9,256 nt of DNA from Eubacteriaceae bacterium (GTDB lineage: Bacteria > Bacillota > Clostridia > Eubacteriales > Anaerofustaceae): NCBI GenBank assembly GCA_017613995.1, contig JAGACT010000015.1, positions 1 through 9,256 of the forward strand, given 5' to 3'. The notes beneath the pieces are model-generated. The model did not search any database and was not told where the DNA came from. It was given only the letters and a program-made list of their open reading frames with translations. Of the stretch, positions 1 through 5,895 are shown in pieces (position 1 is the stretch's first letter; every line of letters starts with the position of its first letter). The position numbers were made by a program, and so were the translations under genes.

Positions 1-365
1 CTGCGGGCCTTCTTGAGACCGTACTTTTTACGCTCGACCATTCTGGAGTCTCTGGTGAGGAATCCTGCCTTCTTGATCTCGTCCTTGAGGGTGGGATCCG
101 CAAGCTTGAGGGCTCTTGCAACACCGTGACGGATGGCACCGGCTTGTCCGTTCATTCCGCCGCCTACGACATTGACTTTGATGTCATACTTGGACTCGGT
201 GTTGGTAAGGACCAGAGCCTGTCTGGCGATGATTCTCATGGTCTCGAGGTTGAAGTAATCCTCGATGTCCTTGCCGTTGATCACGAATTTGCCGCTGCCC
301 GGAGTGAGCATGACTCTGGCGACAGCAGTCTTTCTTCTTCCTGTAGCTCTTGTGTACTCTGCCAT
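1..365 (-). CDS. rpsI: 30S ribosomal protein S9 (3' end cut off by window edge)
   Basis: S9 of the small ribosomal subunit; in the family its C-terminal tail reaches the P-site tRNA. The ATG lies at 365-363 behind a strong GGGAGGAAG site in the 11-nt gap after rplM. The protein begins [18 protein letters not shown], the usual S9 opening. It also carries [19 protein letters not shown] and the conserved C-terminal stretch [18 protein letters not shown]. 121 codons are visible; S9 is normally about 130 residues, so roughly the last 8-10 residues and the stop lie beyond position 1. It is co-transcribed with rplM, the near-universal bacterial arrangement. Identification is secure from the sequence itself. 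Confidence 0.98.
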   Translation of the reverse strand, partial: MAEYTRATGRRKTAVARVMLTPGSGKFVINGKDIEDYFNLETMRIIARQALVLTNTESKYDIKVNVVGGGMNGQAGAIRHGVARALKLADPTLKDEIKKAGFLTRDSRMVERKKYGLKKAR

Positions 366-376
366 ATTCTTCCTCC

Positions 377-820
377 CTAACCTCTAAGCGTATATACTTC
401 CGGCTTCTGAGCAGCCTGCTTGTGCTCGGGTCCTGCGTATACATGAAGTTTCTTTGCCTGCTGGCGTCCGAGCTTCGTGTGGGGAAGCATACCCTTGATG
501 GCTTTCTCCACTACCTGCTCAGGCTTGGTCTGCAGGAGTTCTCCGGCGGAAATGGACCTGAGTCCTCCGGGATATCCGGTATGTCTGTAGTATCTCTTCT
601 GCTCCAGCTTTCTGCCTGTGAGCTTTATCTTGTCAGCATTTATTACTATTACATAATCACCGGTGTCGATGTTGGTAGAAAAGTAGGGCTTGTTCTTTCC
701 CCTGAGGATGGCGGCTGCCTCTGCGGCGAGTCTTCCGAGGGTCTGTCCCTCGGCGTCGATGACGTACCATTTCTTTTCTATCATATCCGGTTTAGCAGTT
801 AATGTCGTTCTGGTTAACAT
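377..820 (-). CDS. rplM: 50S ribosomal protein L13
   Basis: L13 is an early-assembly 23S rRNA-binding protein of the large subunit. The 147-residue product shows the family landmarks: [17 protein letters not shown] near the N-terminus, [22 protein letters not shown], and the signature [20 protein letters not shown] followed by HVYAG. I chose the ATG at 820-818 because GGAG sits 6 nt upstream and the resulting N-terminus matches the family. An in-frame TTG at 832-830 would put the ribosome binding site inside the coding region, so I rejected it. The stop is followed after 11 nt by rpsI. It is the first gene of the two-gene ribosomal operon driven by the promoter at 900-928. Confidence 0.98.
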   Translation of the reverse strand: MLTRTTLTAKPDMIEKKWYVIDAEGQTLGRLAAEAAAILRGKNKPYFSTNIDTGDYVIVINADKIKLTGRKLEQKRYYRHTGYPGGLRSISAGELLQTKPEQVVEKAIKGMLPHTKLGRQQAKKLHVYAGPEHKQAAQKPEVYTLRG

Positions 821-893
821 TTTTATCTCCAAACTGAATCTTTTGTTGTGCGGCCATTCCCGTTCCGGGGGCTAGTCAAAACGAGTGAAGCCA
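821..893 (-). promoter_or_regulatory. Structured 5' leader of rplM-rpsI (candidate ribosomal-protein leader)
   Basis: Transcription from the promoter at 900-928 should begin near 893, giving a leader of about 73 nt. Two hairpins stack directly at its 5' end. The first spans 892-870: GGCT/AGCC plus TCA/TGA, with a 2-nt bulge and a 7-nt loop. The second spans 869-859: CCCG/CGGG around a GAA loop. An unstructured A-rich stretch then leads to the GGAG ribosome binding site. L13 is known to control its own operon in E. coli, and an L13 leader RNA class is described in Firmicutes. Assignment to that class is inference, because I could not compare to its covariance model. Confidence 0.45.
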
Positions 894-899
894 ACGGTA

Positions 900-928
900 A
901 TTTTACATAAAACTGCCCGGACTGTCAA
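900..928 (-). promoter_or_regulatory. Sigma-A/sigma-70-type promoter for rplM-rpsI
   Basis: On the minus strand there is a perfect -35 TTGACA (928-923), a spacer of exactly 17 bp, and a -10 TAAAAT (905-900). The spacer ends in an AT-rich TTTTATG. Predicted transcription start is about 893, some 73 nt before the rplM ATG. It lies in the 162-nt gap between the PfkB kinase and rplM, as expected for an independently transcribed ribosomal operon. Confidence 0.88.
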
Positions 929-982
929 TCTTTTTTTGCTCTGTATATCAAAAAAATGATTGATTTACGGTAAAAATGAGCA

Positions 983-1909
983 TCAGCGGCTCCTGAAGAT
1001 GCCGAATTCTGAGGCCTCGTGCCTGGGAACGACGTTCTCATAACGCATGATGGTCTCGGCGGCCATGCGGGTACCGTTGCGGCAGGCGTCCCTGATATCC
1101 AGGCCGTACGTCAGGGATGCTGCGACTCCGGAAAAGAAGGCGTCCCCCGCACCGGTAGTGTCTTTCGGCTCCACGCTTTCGGCGTCGCAGGTGCCGAAGC
1201 TCCCGTCGGGATCCGCGAAGACACATCCGTTCTCTCCGAGGGTGACCACCATACGGCGGATGCCCAGGCGCCGTATTCCCGAAGCGACCTTTTCTGCGAT
1301 AAGGGAGGGTGAAAATCCCTCATAGCTCTCCGAGAAGAACTGCTCAGCTTCCTGGAGATTGCACACGAAGCATTCCGTGCGCCTTATCATGTCGATGTTC
1401 TCCACCGCGAAGGATATGTTCGACACCAGGGCGTAGACCTGCACGCCGTATCTTTCGGCCAGATCGTAGATCCTTTTCACGATATCGGAAGGCATGTCTA
1501 TCTCCAGTATGATGCTGTCCGCCGCGGAAATGATCTCATCCCCGAACTCGTCCAGAATCTCCCCGATGGGGGCGAGGTCCGGCCGCTTCGAGATGGACGC
1601 GAAGACATCCCCTCTTTCGTCGAACACCGCGAGCCATGTACCCATGCTGCCCGGGACCCACCTTATGTATCTTATGTCGCAGCCCGCTTCTGAAAGCTTC
1701 CTGACCACGTCCCCGCCGGTGGGGGAATTGTCCACCAGGCTGACGAACACCGGCTCCAGTCCGAGGTTAGAAAGATTCTCCGTAACGTTGCGGCTGACGC
1801 CGCCGTACACAGTCTCCACCCAGCCGGAATTGCGTCCGTTGGGCACGAACACATCATAGGGATGACCCTTGATATCCACGAAAACCGATCCGAATACAAC
1901 TATTGCCAT
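983..1909 (-). CDS. PfkB/ribokinase-family carbohydrate or nucleoside kinase
   Basis: A 308-residue cytosolic kinase of the PfkB fold, which phosphorylates a sugar or nucleoside hydroxyl with ATP. Visible motifs: the N-terminal strand IVVFGSVFVDI; signature 1 YGGVSRNVTENLSNLG (GG at 36-37, N41); NxxE as NLQE at 184-187; GENG at 225-228; and signature 2 DTTGAGDAFFSG at 250-261, with catalytic base Asp256 in an intact anion hole. The GGVSRN-xx-ENLSNLG block resembles the pseudouridine-kinase (PsuK/YeiC-like) branch more than fructose-1-phosphate kinase, but the substrate cannot be fixed from sequence. The ATG has a GGGAG site 6-7 nt upstream, and the gene begins 12 nt after the methyltransferase stop, so the two are probably one transcript. 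No pseudouridine glycosidase (psuG) is next to it, so the PsuK reading is tentative. Confidence 0.93.
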   Translation of the reverse strand: MAIVVFGSVFVDIKGHPYDVFVPNGRNSGWVETVYGGVSRNVTENLSNLGLEPVFVSLVDNSPTGGDVVRKLSEAGCDIRYIRWVPGSMGTWLAVFDERGDVFASISKRPDLAPIGEILDEFGDEIISAADSIILEIDMPSDIVKRIYDLAERYGVQVYALVSNISFAVENIDMIRRTECFVCNLQEAEQFFSESYEGFSPSLIAEKVASGIRRLGIRRMVVTLGENGCVFADPDGSFGTCDAESVEPKDTTGAGDAFFSGVAASLTYGLDIRDACRNGTRMAAETIMRYENVVPRHEASEFGIFRSR

Positions 1910-1921
1910 ATCTTTCTCCCG

Positions 1922-3157
1922 TCATACGATCTGCAGTATATAGAATTTCAGGTAACTCGTTTCATCGACCCCCAGCAGGACCGGATGGTCCGGCGCCTGC
2001 TGCCGCTTTTCCAGTATCTTCACGGATACTCCCGCGTCCCTGGCCGCGGAGGCGAGCATCTTCTCGAACAGGCTCTCCGTCATGAAATGGGAGCAGGAGC
2101 ATGTGGCGAGGATGCCTCCCCTGGGCAGCAGCCTCATGGCCGCCATGTTTATCTGTTTATAGCCCCGGGACGCGCTGTCCACCGTGGAACGGCTCTTGGT
2201 GAAGGCGGGGGGATCCAGAATTATCATATCGTAGCGGTCGGAGCGGTCTCTTAGCTTTTCGTTGAGCAGCTCGAATACGTCGGCGCAGACCGTCTCCACC
2301 CTGCCCTCAAGACCGTTGAGCACCAGGTTTTGCCGGGCTGACTCGATGGCAAAGGATGATATATCCACCGCCGTCACCTTTTCGGCGCCTCCCGCCGCGG
2401 CGTTCATGGCGAATGACCCGGTATGGGTGAAGCAGTCCAGCACCCTTCTTCCCCGTGCCAGCTGCTGTATCCTGAGCCTGTTGTACTTCTGGTCCAGGAA
2501 GAATCCGGTCTTCTGGCCGTTCTCCACGTCCACCGCGTACCTGATGCCGTTCTCCGTGATCTCGGTCAGGGCGCTGCCGCAGTCCTCCGGAAAAAGATCC
2601 CCCGCATACCAGCCGCTGAAGGTCTCCAGGCCTTCCTTTTCCCTGAGGGAGGAAGTGTTCCTCTCCCAGATGCCCCGAATGTTCACGCCGTCGAGGGAAA
2701 GGCGCTCCTTCAGGGCGCGGTATATCTGGTCCTTTCTCATATCGATGCCGTAGGAGAGAACCTCGCTTACCAGCAGGTCCCCGAAACAGTCCACCGTCAG
2801 GCCAGGCAGGCCGTCGGCCTCGCCGAAGATCAGCCGGCAGCAGGAAGGATAGTATTCGCCCATGACTGATCTGCGCAGATCCAGGGCGTAGCCCACCCTT
2901 CTGATCCAGAACTGCCCGGAAAAGGTCTCGTTGGCGTTGGAGGACAGGATCCTTATGCGGATCTTGCTGTGAAGGCTCAGAAGGCCCGCTCCCAGCCAGG
3001 AATCCTTGGGGGAGTACACGTCGACTATGCATCCGTTGGGCAGCTCCCCCTCGGTCGATGTGATCTCGTCCTCGTACACCCAGGGGTGCCCGTTCTTTAT
3101 GGATATCTCTGCTTTTCTGGTGACCCGGGCTTTCGGGAATGGTCTTGTCTGTTTCAT
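1922..3157 (-). CDS. rlmI: Class I SAM-dependent rRNA (cytosine-5) methyltransferase, RlmI type
   Basis: A 411-residue protein with the full RlmI architecture. An N-terminal PUA-like RNA-binding segment (about 8-80, with KNGHPWVYEDEI) is followed by a linker domain and a C-terminal Rossmann methyltransferase. Visible motifs: ENGQKTGFFLDQ at 212-223, SAM-binding motif I LDCFTHTGSF at 240-249, the acidic ribose-binding site AVDIS at 263-267, DPPAF at 315-319, and the cysteine-bearing TCSCSHFM at 352-359. E. coli RlmI makes m5C1962 in 23S rRNA; the same target here is inference from family. The ATG at 3157 has only a weak GAG-type ribosome binding site about 7 nt upstream, suggesting modest translation. 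A candidate promoter lies at 3185-3214. The downstream kinase gene follows after 12 nt. Confidence 0.92.
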   Translation of the reverse strand: MKQTRPFPKARVTRKAEISIKNGHPWVYEDEITSTEGELPNGCIVDVYSPKDSWLGAGLLSLHSKIRIRILSSNANETFSGQFWIRRVGYALDLRRSVMGEYYPSCCRLIFGEADGLPGLTVDCFGDLLVSEVLSYGIDMRKDQIYRALKERLSLDGVNIRGIWERNTSSLREKEGLETFSGWYAGDLFPEDCGSALTEITENGIRYAVDVENGQKTGFFLDQKYNRLRIQQLARGRRVLDCFTHTGSFAMNAAAGGAEKVTAVDISSFAIESARQNLVLNGLEGRVETVCADVFELLNEKLRDRSDRYDMIILDPPAFTKSRSTVDSASRGYKQINMAAMRLLPRGGILATCSCSHFMTESLFEKMLASAARDAGVSVKILEKRQQAPDHPVLLGVDETSYLKFYILQIV

Positions 3158-3184
3158 GGCGCATCTCGGGAATCTGTTTTTTCA

Positions 3185-3214
3185 ATTATAATGCATGCTC
3201 CCGTGCTTTGTCAC
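3185..3214 (-). promoter_or_regulatory. Candidate promoter for the methyltransferase-kinase unit
   Basis: A consensus -10 TATAAT (3190-3185) is preceded by an 18-bp spacer and a 5/6-match -35 GTGACA (3214-3209). Start would be near 3178, giving a leader of about 20 nt before the ATG at 3157. The element lies inside a perfect 10-bp inverted repeat (see 3197-3233), so access by RNA polymerase could be regulated. Confidence 0.6.
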
Positions 3215-3233
3215 CACATATCGGCACGGGAGC
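3197..3233. repeat. Perfect 10-bp inverted repeat around a promoter
   Basis: Arms GCTCCCGTGC (3197-3206) and GCACGGGAGC (3224-3233) are exact reverse complements separated by 17 bp. The right arm lies just upstream of the putative -35 of the methyltransferase gene, and the left arm lies in the -35/-10 spacer. No U-tract follows on either strand, so this is not a standard intrinsic terminator. It could be a two-half-site operator, or an RNA hairpin in read-through transcripts from tRNA-Pro. Which of these is right cannot be told from sequence alone. Confidence 0.6.
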
Positions 3234-3249
3234 CCGCATATTCTCGCGG

Positions 3250-3274
3250 AAAAACAAAAAAAGGCATTTCTGCC
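3250..3274 (-). terminator. Intrinsic terminator of tRNA-Pro
   Basis: Reading the minus strand, GGCA-GAAA-TGCC (3274-3263) forms a short 4-bp stem with a GNRA-type loop, followed at once by T7-G-T5. It begins about 9 nt after the encoded CCA of the tRNA. The stem is short for a terminator but the U-tract is long. The position directly behind a single tRNA gene fits. Confidence 0.65.
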
Positions 3275-3282
3275 GTAAAAAA

Positions 3283-3359
3283 TGGTCGGAGTGAGAGGAT
3301 TTGAACCTCCGGCCTCTTGGTCCCGAACCAAGCGCTCTACCAAACTGAGCCACACCCCG
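3283..3359 (-). tRNA. tRNA-Pro, anticodon CGG
   Basis: A 77-nt cloverleaf including an encoded CCA end. The acceptor stem CGGGGTG pairs with CACTCCG (one G-U), with discriminator A. The D stem is GCTC/GAGC. The anticodon stem CTTGG/CCAAG closes the loop TTCGGGA, with U33, anticodon CGG and G37, the usual target of TrmD methylation in proline tRNAs. The T arm is GGAGG-TTCAAAT-CCTCT. It decodes CCG proline codons, which suits a GC-leaning genome. It stands alone with its own promoter and terminator rather than in a tRNA cluster. Confidence 0.97.
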
Positions 3360-3372
3360 ACTCAACAGACGT

Positions 3373-3401
3373 ATTATACTCTAATAACCATATCCAGTCA
3401 A
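3373..3401 (-). promoter_or_regulatory. Promoter of tRNA-Pro
   Basis: -35 TTGACT (3401-3396), a 17-bp spacer, and a perfect -10 TATAAT (3378-3373). Start would be near 3366, leaving a 5' leader of about 7 nt before the mature tRNA end at 3359, to be trimmed by RNase P. A near-consensus promoter is expected for a stable RNA gene. Confidence 0.85.
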
Positions 3402-3426
3402 TAACAAAAATGCTTTTGTTCACTCT

Positions 3427-4605
3427 TCAATTCATGAACCATTCGGTGTTCTTCGCGGCCTTTTTCCTGTTGTACACCAGGGAACACACCGCCGCGGTCA
3501 CGGGGATGGCGAACAGTATGCCCATGCTTCCCACAATGCCCTGCAGAAGCTCCGCCACGATGCTTTCCGCATTGAAGATGTTCAGAAGCGAGGTCTTGTA
3601 GGAACATATCAGCAGCACGCCGCACAGGGACGAGCCGATATATGCCAGCACCAGGGTATTGGACATGGTCCCCATGATGTCCCGGCCGATCCTGATGCCC
3701 GAGGTGAACATGTCCGAGAAGGGCACGTAGCCTATCTTTCTGGATATCTCCGCCAGGGAGCTGGATATATCCACGGCCACGTCCATTACGGCGCCCACGG
3801 CGCCTATGAGGATGGACGAGTACACGATGGCCTTGAGGTCGATATCGGGATTCAGAAGCACCAGGAAGTAATCCTGTTCCTCGAGGTACCCCGAAAGCCT
3901 GATAATCTTCTGCATGACGAAGCATATGAGGGCCGAAACCGCGATGCCTCCGAGGCATCCCAGGATGGCACAGAGGGTCTTCGCGCTGTAGCCGTTGACG
4001 ATGACCAGTGTCATGATCACCATATAAGCACAGGTGAGGGCGGTGGCAAGATATATATCCTTTCCCGCCAGTATGGAGGGCACCAGCACCATTATCACCG
4101 CCAGGCACGTGCAGGCAAGGGATATCAGGGTACTGACACCTTTTCTGCCGCCGAACAGTATCAGAAGCAGAGCGAAAACACCCAGCAGGGCGAACACGGC
4201 GTCGGAGCGGGCATACTCAGCGAAGAACCAGGTGTCGGCGGAAGCGGCGGAGCCCTGGAACGCGCCGTTGACCAGCACTATCCGGTCTCCCTTCTCCACT
4301 GTCTTGATCCTGAAGGCTCCCAGGTCGCTGACGGACTGGGAAGCGGTTATCGTCTCCCCCTTTCTGGGTCCGGAGAGCACCACGCAGTTAAAGACGATGT
4401 CGGTCTGGCCGCTGCCGTATGAATATTCGGATATGTCCACGGATACTATCTCCGTGATCTCTGCCTTGAGGTACTCCTCATCCACCGTCAGGTTGGGGTT
4501 GGCGGAGGGATCGTACCCCGCCCAGAGGTGTCCCGCCCACAGAAGGGCAACGGACACGATGACTGTCACAAGATATGAGATGATACCGCCCTTAGCTGAT
4601 TTCAA
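3427..4605 (-). CDS. YibE/F-family multi-pass membrane protein
   Basis: A 392-residue integral membrane protein. An N-terminal membrane segment (about 8-28) is followed by an extracytoplasmic stretch (about 30-130) with a compact beta-rich look, including VVLSGPRKGETITASQ. About seven further hydrophobic helices follow, near 134-152, 156-178, 184-203, 211-231, 259-280, 316-336 and 357-378. The segment GAVGAVMDVAVDISSSL at 268-284, continuing to EISRK, is the hallmark of the YibE/F-like family. The family has no firmly established function; transport has been suggested. The start is a TTG at 4605-4603 with AGGGGG 8 nt upstream. No in-frame ATG gives a better N-terminus. The gene begins 13 nt after the peptidoglycan-binding gene, so the two are likely co-expressed. 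It ends just upstream of the tRNA-Pro promoter, with no good GC-rich terminator between. Confidence 0.9.
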   Translation of the reverse strand: MKSAKGGIISYLVTVIVSVALLWAGHLWAGYDPSANPNLTVDEEYLKAEITEIVSVDISEYSYGSGQTDIVFNCVVLSGPRKGETITASQSVSDLGAFRIKTVEKGDRIVLVNGAFQGSAASADTWFFAEYARSDAVFALLGVFALLLILFGGRKGVSTLISLACTCLAVIMVLVPSILAGKDIYLATALTCAYMVIMTLVIVNGYSAKTLCAILGCLGGIAVSALICFVMQKIIRLSGYLEEQDYFLVLLNPDIDLKAIVYSSILIGAVGAVMDVAVDISSSLAEISRKIGYVPFSDMFTSGIRIGRDIMGTMSNTLVLAYIGSSLCGVLLICSYKTSLLNIFNAESIVAELLQGIVGSMGILFAIPVTAAVCSLVYNRKKAAKNTEWFMN

Positions 4606-4618
4606 CTGCCGCGCCCCC

Positions 4619-5308
4619 TTAATTCTGAGTGGTGACCGTGGTGGCGTCCGGATTCTGGACCTTTCCGTCCGCGTCAGCCTGGTTTTCCAGGGGCTTTCTC
4701 AGACAGACCTGGGTATCCACGTCCAGAAGGCCGTTCTGGGCAAGGCCGTTGTTCTTCTGATATTTCTTGAGGATCTCCGTCAGCTCCGCGTCGAAACCGT
4801 CGGTAAGAGCAGCGTTCTTCGGATAGTATCCCAGGCTCTGGAGCCTGTCCTTGTAATAAAGGATGGGATCGCCGTACTTTCCCTCGCTGTAGGTCAGCAC
4901 CTCGGAATCCAGGGATTCCATGGTGGCGCGGTCCAGGATGCCGGTGACTTCCAGCAGCCTTTCAGCCTGGTACAGCTTCAGGGCGTTCAGAAGGTCCGAA
5001 TCGAAGATCCCGTTGGAGGGATACTCGGCGTAGTCCAGGTAGTAGAGGATGAACTTGTATGACTTTATCACCGAGGATTCGTCATTGAGAACATACTCCA
5101 CCACGGTGCCGACGGGGGTATCCGGGCTGTCGGGTTCTTCGGGCCTCAGGCCGGTCATGTTGTCGGTCAGGGCACGGTACATCCCCGCATCCGTCACATC
5201 CATGTAGGCGGCGTATTCGAAATACGGCTCGGCGTCGAAGGACGCGAAAAGCAGGATGAACAGCACCATGATAAATATGTAAAGCATTACTGATTTTGGC
5301 TTGAGCAT
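4619..5308 (-). CDS. Membrane-anchored protein with two peptidoglycan-binding-like repeats
   Basis: A 229-residue protein. Residues 1-7 are basic and residues 8-23 form one hydrophobic segment, so it is probably a signal anchor with the rest outside the membrane. Two repeats of the PG_binding_1 fold are visible. Residues about 81-134 carry NGIFDSDLLNALKLYQ and TGILDRATMESL. Residues about 149-205 carry DGFDAELTEILKKYQ and NGLLDVDTQVCL. The D-x-x-(L/T)-x-x-(L/I)-xx-YQ and NG-(I/L)-LD-xx-T pattern is characteristic. No catalytic domain (amidase, L,D-transpeptidase) is attached. The tail (206-229) is polar and Thr/Asn/Gln-rich. The ATG at 5308 has an excellent GGAGG 8 nt upstream. It may anchor or position the YibE/F partner at the cell wall; that role is inference. 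Confidence 0.82.
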   Translation of the reverse strand: MLKPKSVMLYIFIMVLFILLFASFDAEPYFEYAAYMDVTDAGMYRALTDNMTGLRPEEPDSPDTPVGTVVEYVLNDESSVIKSYKFILYYLDYAEYPSNGIFDSDLLNALKLYQAERLLEVTGILDRATMESLDSEVLTYSEGKYGDPILYYKDRLQSLGYYPKNAALTDGFDAELTEILKKYQKNNGLAQNGLLDVDTQVCLRKPLENQADADGKVQNPDATTVTTQN

Positions 5309-5322
5309 ATGTGTTACCTCCA

Positions 5323-5335
5323 GGTGATTGTATCA
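5323..5335. promoter_or_regulatory. Possible extended -10 within a small palindrome
   Basis: On the minus strand TGATACAAT gives an extended -10 (TG-n-TACAAT, hexamer 5332-5327) lying inside the palindrome GTGAT-tgt-ATCAC. No convincing -35 is present 16-18 bp upstream. Start would fall almost on the ribosome binding site of the peptidoglycan-binding gene, leaving only about a 12-nt leader. It is therefore tentative. The true promoter may be elsewhere in 5336-5399, where I see nothing better. Confidence 0.25.
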
Positions 5336-5399
5336 CACAACAGCGCTCCAGAAAAGTCTATTCATCATTAAAGCCCGTTTAAGGGGAGGAGCATCCGTG

Positions 5400-5438
5400 A
5401 AAAAAAGTCATCCCGGGCAGATGCAGGTGCCCGGGATG
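5400..5438 (-). terminator. Strong intrinsic terminator after the glpK-to-oxidase-like block
   Basis: The minus strand carries a perfect 11-bp GC-rich stem, CATCCCGGGCA with TGCCCGGGATG, around an 8-nt loop (5438-5409). After two bases a run of seven T follows (5406-5400). It sits 22 nt beyond the stop of the split-barrel protein and ends the right-hand transcription block. Confidence 0.93.
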
Positions 5439-5460
5439 GCTGAGGGTTTCAGGCTTTTTC

Positions 5461-5850
5461 TCAGAACTCGATAATGATCTTGTCCTGGCCCTTGTTGAGT
5501 TCAGCCCTGGCGTTCTTCAGGTACAGCACCTGGGTGTTGTCATCATCGGGAGCGTACATTTTCTTCAGGTGGGGATATGCTTCCAGCATATGACCCTTTG
5601 CCTCTCTGCTGTCATCGTTGACCGCTTCGGCATTGATGCGGATCCATCCTCCGGGACCCATTGCGCATATGGCTATGTTGGGATTGGCTGCCATCTGCTT
5701 TGAGCAGTCCTTGACCTTGCCTGTCTGAATGTAGATCTTTCCGTCATAAAGATCCACTGTGCCGAAAGGCCTTACCCTGGGAATGCCGTTGTCAACGGTG
5801 CACAGGTAATAGGTCTTTGCTTCCTTGAGAAAATCATAAACTCTCTGCAT
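5461..5850 (-). CDS. Pyridoxamine 5'-phosphate oxidase-like split-barrel flavoprotein
   Basis: A 129-residue protein of the FMN-binding split-barrel superfamily, full length for the short single-domain members (about 130 residues). The pattern is typical: FLKEAKTYYLCTVDNGIPRVRPFG (7-30), the paired strands KIYIQTGKVKDCSKQMAANPNIAICAM (38-64), then GGWIRINAEAV (67-77), a variable helix with EAYPHLKKMY (90-99), and a closing strand ending in IIIEF. Members bind FMN, F420 or heme. Some (NimA-like) reduce nitroimidazoles, but the substrate here is unknown and it is unlikely to be the biosynthetic PdxH. The ATG has an almost perfect AAGGAGG 5 nt upstream, suggesting strong translation. It follows ung after 45 nt with no clear promoter of its own and is closed by the terminator at 5400-5438. 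Confidence 0.88.
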   Translation of the reverse strand: MQRVYDFLKEAKTYYLCTVDNGIPRVRPFGTVDLYDGKIYIQTGKVKDCSKQMAANPNIAICAMGPGGWIRINAEAVNDDSREAKGHMLEAYPHLKKMYAPDDDNTQVLYLKNARAELNKGQDKIIIEF

Positions 5851-5868
5851 TTTTTCCTCCTTGCATTC

Positions 5869-5884
5869 GGACGCTGAAGCGTCC
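5869..5884. other. Intergenic hairpin between ung and the split-barrel gene
   Basis: GGACGC and GCGTCC pair perfectly around a 4-nt loop; a seventh A-T pair would leave a 2-nt loop. On the plus strand it is followed by a T-rich tail (5885-5900), so it looks like a terminator for plus-strand transcription, although no plus-strand gene is evident nearby. On the minus strand, where the genes lie, an A-rich tract precedes it and no U-tract follows, so genes downstream of ung can still be read. It may be an mRNA processing or stability element, or block antisense transcription. Confidence 0.55.
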
Positions 5885-5895
5885 TTGTTTGTTTT

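Noticed and set aside
972..992. Weak hairpin GAGC/GCTC with T5 after the PfkB kinase stop region, a possible terminator.
   Set aside because: Only a 4-bp stem that includes the stop codon, with a 7-nt loop and short U-tract; too weak to call.
2307..3185. A 292-codon minus-strand frame overlapping the methyltransferase gene.
   Set aside because: It is another frame of the RlmI gene, rich in Arg, Gly and Pro, with no family motif, while the overlapping frame has all RlmI motifs.
3403..3420. AT-rich palindrome (aacaaaa/ttttgtt) between the YibE/F stop and the tRNA promoter.
   Set aside because: The 7-bp stem is almost all A-T pairs and has no separate U-tract; it may help termination but is not distinguishable from AT-rich intergenic sequence.
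4034..5062. A long plus-strand open frame of 342 codons, antisense to the YibE/F and peptidoglycan-binding genes.
   Set aside because: It spans two well-supported genes on the opposite strand, crosses their junction, and its translation shows no recognisable domain; open antisense frames are common in GC-leaning coding sequence.
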